64,000 nucleotides of DNA from Diplosphaera chodatii (taxonomy: Eukaryota > Chlorophyta > Trebouxiophyceae > Prasiolales > Stichococcaceae): assembly GCA_032358165.1 (NCBI GenBank), contig JAALGY010000054.1, forward strand, positions 682,001-746,000, read 5' to 3'. Of the stretch, positions 60,127-64,000 are shown piece after piece (the first letter of the stretch is position 1; each line of letters starts with the position of its first letter). The notes under the pieces were generated by a model, which was given only the letters and a program-made list of their open reading frames with translations, had not been told where the DNA came from and did not search any database. A program made the translations under genes and the position numbers.

Positions 60127-62425
60127 CTACAAGTCGGCGGAGCTAGTATCATTGTACACGCATTGTCGCCCATCATTGAGAAAGTGCCGCTGCTGCAGGC
60201 ACTTTGAGAGCACGAAAGCCTGCGCAAACGCATTGTTGCACTCGGTCACGGTCGCCTGCAGCAGGAGCAATGTCAGCGAATTGGATCGGGTCACTGACAC
60301 CAGCATGCCCTCGTGCGGTCGACGACACCATTGACGGTTCATCAAACCTCCGAAAGTCACAGCAAGCACGTCTGCACCATACCTCACTGATGACATCTGT
60401 TGGCGGGCTGCAGGTGGTGCACCCGGCGTAGTGCACTACGAGTGGCTCCTCTGCTTCATGCCAGTTGACTGAGAGCCAGTGCCGGTTGAAGCCCACCGGC
60501 CCCAACTCAAAGAACACTCTGCAGCAGGCTCAGTGAAGCATCACCAGCAGAGCTGCACAAACAGCAAGCTGGATACATAGAGCGCTGGCACTGTGTTGGA
60601 GATGCTGGGCTGCTTGTTGGAACTATGCACTAACAAAGTCACAGCTGAATCAGCAGCCAGCATCAGTATCTTGTCCAACGAAGGACACACACCTTGCATA
60701 ATACTCGGCTCGCGTCTTCAGCAGATACACAATGATTGGGGTGTCGAAGAAGCCTGTTGGCAGGGGCCCCAACTCTGCCTCCAGCTCAGGTTTCCACTTG
60801 GCCAAACCCTGCAACCATGTGTGGGTGCATATGTGGAACCTTCAGCCATGAGCTCCTCAGGTCTGCAGGACATACCACTGCTGTGGCGTGCGACCCTGCA
60901 CACCTCGGTGGTGGCATGGGAGGTGACCTCCCCCCAGAAGCGGCGCGACCAGTCGCTGTTGCGGATCAGCAGGATGCCATTGTTGATACCTGCGGCACAA
61001 GTTGAGCAGCATGTGAACTGAGGTGGTCCAAGAAGTTCATCCTCATGCTGCCTGTCTGATTGGGCACCTCTGTTGCAAGGGTGGGCCCCTTTCATGCACC
61101 GATACCCATCGTCTCACCCTGCATCATGTCGCCAGCCCTGAGGCGTTCGTAGTTGCCCCACCCAACCAGGTCACGCCCGCTGTATGACTCCAGAGGCAGC
61201 GGTCGTGTCAGATTGACCATTGCAGTGTCTATGTCCAACCACCACAGCCACGCCGCCTGCGATCAGCAACATCGACGGTGGAGCACCTGGAGTCCATCAG
61301 CTCCATTCGATCGGATCGTCTGTTGCCATTCGTTGAGGTAAGGTACCAAGACAGTGTGTATGTGCGGATGGCACTTTGGCAGTCTGCCCTGCAATGGTGG
61401 CTGACCTCCTCAACTGATGATTCCTGCAGCAGCTTCATGATCATGGACTCCTTGTTGAACACCCCCTGCACAAAGCGCACACAGTCCGAAGCTCATGGAC
61501 CGCATGATGTGCATCATGTCCACAGTACTTCAGAGTGTTGTCTGCTGGCATGCGCACCGTCGCATTCGCCTCAATGTTGGAAGCACTGAAGTGCAGCTCG
61601 TAGCCATGCATGCGCGCATAGTCCACCTGCAAGGTCACACTGATGCATCAAGGACGCGGCATCTTGCCATGTGGATTAATGGCGACCAAGCTGCATGATA
61701 GTGATCAAGGGCAGCCTGGAGAGCTGGCCATGTCAGCAGCATGGGGAACATGCACTGAGATCGCACTTTGTTGACCAGCGACAGGCTGTTGATGAGGTCT
61801 GCGAGCGGGGCCTTGCACGGCGTCGGCGGGATGGCAGTGAGCATCGCCACATTGGGCTGCAAAGGCTGCAGCGACAATGAGCTGTCTGAGCACGTGTTGA
61901 TGAAATGCGTAGTGCCTACGTTGCGGCTCTGAGCCTGCGAAAAGTTGCTAGACCTCCAGGCGCCATCGTCCTCAAGCAGCCCACCTCCTCGGCTGTACGC
62001 CATCTGGAGCCGCCAGCTGTGCGCTGCCTCGCTGGCTGTGCAGCAGATGCGCTGCTTGTGCGCTGTGCTGCCTGCTGCAGGCGTCGCCGCTGCCATGGCG
62101 CCCGCTGCTGCTGCCGGCTGGGCCACGCCAGCCGTCTTCGCCGCACCTCCTGCTGCCAGTCCGAATCCAGGCTGCCGCGGCTGTCTGCCTGCTGCCACTG
62201 CTCCCGCCGCTGCTGGTCCCTCCACTGCTGGGACAGCTGCTGCTGCTGCTGCTGACCGCCAGTGCCCTGCGGCAAGGCTGTATCAGCTGCCGCTTCTGAC
62301 GGCTTTGTCCGCCTGCCTGCACTGGCTGCCTGCTGCCTAGCAGTGGTCGCCTGCCGCCTCATTTGCGCCCCGCTGCTGGACTTGCGACCTCGCTGGCGAT
62401 GCTGGGCAGCTGCACAGCACATATA
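60127..62425 (-). CDS. GT34-like (GMA12/MNN10-type) glycosyltransferase
   Basis: Minus-strand exons give, in order, a Gln/Arg/Ala-rich region (QQQQQQLSQQW..), MLTAIPPTPCKAPLADL and SLSLVNK, VDYARMHGYELHFSASN, GVFNKESMIMKLLQ, WLWWLDIDTAMVNLTRPL, LVGWGNYERLRAGDMMQ, INNGILLIRNSDWSRRFW, LPTGFFDTPIIVYLL, FFELGPVGFNRHW, VVHYAGCTTCSPPTD and a C-terminal exon ending at TAG 60127-60129. The order N-K-x-x-YA-x-x-HGY, K-x-x-x-x-x-L, WWLDxD, N-x-G-x-x-L-x-R, HYAGC is that of GT34 galactosyl/xylosyltransferases of the Golgi. DxD binds Mn-UDP-sugar. The last junctions are phase 0 and consistent. The 5' end is uncertain: no ATG or signal-anchor helix was found in frame, so upstream exons may be missing. Acceptor sugar unknown. 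Confidence 0.72.
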
Positions 62426-64000
62426 GACACATTGCACCCAAGAGACACCAAGCCTGCTGTGTCATTCACATTATACCAGACCATGCTGCCTGCCCAGACG
62501 ACCATATTGCAATTCGGAGGACATGCTATTGCCAAAACATTGTGTCCCACCTGCTGTGAAGAAGCCGATGGAGAAGCTGCTGTACAATGGTCCGCGTGCC
62601 AGAAGGTCAAACGGCTCACCCTGCACCACAGATGTCACATTCAAGCACATAGCGCCCAACATGGCAAGCGGACAACATGACCACATGCCAGTCGGTGCTT
62701 GCAAATCTGCAGGGGCAGGCGCACCACTGGTAGGTGCAAGAGTAGGCAGCCGTTGTGCGGCATGGCTCGCCGCCGCCGCCGCCACTGCCCTTGCCCCCGG
62801 TCGCAGCCCCCCTGGAGGGCAGCAGCGGAGCAACTTCAGCAGCTGCAGTCCACACAAGGCTGCTTTCAACCTGCTGCACAATCCTGAGTTGAGTCATTGT
62901 CACTTGCCACGCTGCAAAGCCCAGACGGAGCCGTGGCAGGGCGCTGCAGTACTGCCATGTGCGGTGCAAAAGTGGAGGGTGCTGCAGACCGAGGGGCCGC
63001 ACCGGGTGCCAGCAGTGCAGCCAGGCGTTGCAGGCCACGGTCCGGCGGCACGCCGCTCTGCAGGCGCCCGGCGTGGGCGTGCGGTGCTGCCGAGCCGAGC
63101 GCAGCACCTGTGCGATTGGCAGGCATCGAAAAGTTGCTTTGCAAGCGCGATGGTAGCTGCGTCAGAGCAGCGTGACAGCAGATCATTAGTTCCAAAAGCA
63201 TCCTGCAGACGCACAAAAGGTCAGGCCACAGCAAGCAAGACTGGGAACACCGTGCACCTGCGGCCAGCCTCGGACACTGTGCACGGCTCCTGGTGTATGC
63301 AACGCACTGAAACCTGCTCGGCCAAGCACAGGAAAGTCTGCATTGTGGGCAGTGACCTTCTGGCTGCACACGAGAGACATCATAGGCTCCTTGCTATTCG
63401 GGGGTCGGCTTGTTGCATTTTGAGGAGGAAACCTTCCAAGACTGCGGGCAAATACCTGGCGCTGAGCTGTTGTGTGTTGCTGCAAGTACCGCCAGCGGCT
63501 CCGACTGTGATTGCACCCCCTGCATGAAGGTGCACCTGCACACAGGGTGGAGCGCTGTCACTCGCATGTAATATGCCAGGTCATCTGCATGTGGTAAGAA
63601 AAGCTGCAAATCTCAAGAGCAGCTAGGCTTACACACCACTTAGCAGTGTCTGCATCAGCACGACAGCTCACTACGGCAAACGCTGTGGACCTACACACCT
63701 GGATAGGCGGTAGTGGTCCAATAGTAAGGGGTTGTAGGTGGAGTTGCGCGCCAAACTGAACTGGTTGCACTTTTCTGTCTTTAGAAAGTGCGTGATGAAG
63801 GACGTCTCCGGCTTCTGGCCCCACCAGAAGCAGGCGATGCAGTATCTGGACTCGAACAGCACCTGCCATGAGACAGTGTAAACCTCAGCAGCAGCATGGG
63901 ATGGAAGTTTGCAGATCATGAAACTGCGTCAGCATCGAGTGCAGGTTATGACTGAAGTCAGCCAAGCATATTCCGAGCTGAGATGCGACATGGTGGTAAG
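62426..64000. other. Right-edge region with unassigned minus-strand coding signals
   Basis: Only one good exon (63699-63862) and one weaker coding-like stretch (about 62480-62690, with LNVTSVVQGEPFDLL and GPLYSSFSIGFF) were found. They could be 5' exons of the GT34-like gene or parts of another gene extending past the window. Joining them in frame failed. The remainder has no supported feature. Confidence 0.35.
63699..63862 (-). CDS. Isolated exon of an unidentified protein
   Basis: The exon is bounded by a clean acceptor (ATGGCAG) and donor (CCAG|GTGTGT). Its frame gives 54 codons plus two bases and includes CFWWGQKPETSFITHFL and ARNSTYNPLLLDHYRLS. The composition (two Trp, Cys, a sequon) suggests a lumenal or extracellular domain. 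The family was not recognised and the adjoining exons were not resolved. Confidence 0.45.

Noticed and set aside
1..64000. CRISPR arrays, bacterial operons, phage or IS elements
   Set aside because: No spaced direct repeats, Shine-Dalgarno-led gene runs or transposase motifs were seen; the gene structure is eukaryotic throughout.

Overview
This window looks like nuclear DNA of a photosynthetic green alga, most likely a chlorophyte and probably Trebouxiophyceae or a close relative. The reasons are GC-rich coding sequence, very intron-dense genes with short introns that end almost always in (C)TGCAG, TGTAA motifs downstream of several stop codons, a thylakoid photosystem I assembly factor with a transit-peptide-like start, and plant-type families (four-MA3 translation regulator, plant-like catalase, GDT1-like transporter). 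No operons, tRNAs, rRNAs, CRISPR arrays or intact transposons were found. Gene models were assembled by hand from exon reading frames and splice phases, so termini are less certain than cores.

Layout, left to right: F-box/beta-propeller protein (370-2541, minus); PHD-ARID-Agenet chromatin protein with AT-hook (3046-10028, plus); two DEDDy 3'-5' exonuclease paralogues head to head (10489-14078 minus and 14553-17803 plus); a type I membrane protein with three LamG-like repeats and two FN2-like modules (about 19027-27117, plus); Pyg7/Ycf37-type PSI assembly factor (27658-29191, minus); full-length ABCA transporter (29959-42893, plus); a 144-residue unknown protein (43433-44398, plus); GDT1/TMEM165-type cation transporter (44808 to about 46570, minus); an intron-free catalase (47074-48552, plus); an alpha/beta-hydrolase fused to two ShKT domains (49690-52780, plus); an intron-free AP-1 sigma adaptin (53311-53814, minus); a four-MA3-domain translation regulator (54954-59862, plus); a GT34-like glycosyltransferase (60127 to about 62425, minus); and unassigned minus-strand coding-like exons running to the right edge.

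Most neighbours alternate strand, so many start codons face each other across about 0.5-1.1 kb and many stops converge within a few hundred bases. The genes do not form one pathway. Themes are secretory/surface functions (LamG protein, ShKT hydrolase, ABCA, AP-1 sigma, GDT1, GT34) and RNA/chromatin functions (exonuclease pair, PHD-ARID protein, MA3 protein).

The most interesting items are the hydrolase-ShKT fusion, the divergent exonuclease pair with a shared C-terminal zinc module and differing introns, the triple-LamG receptor-like protein, and the TAG at the end of the PHD-ARID gene that could be both a stop codon and a splice acceptor.
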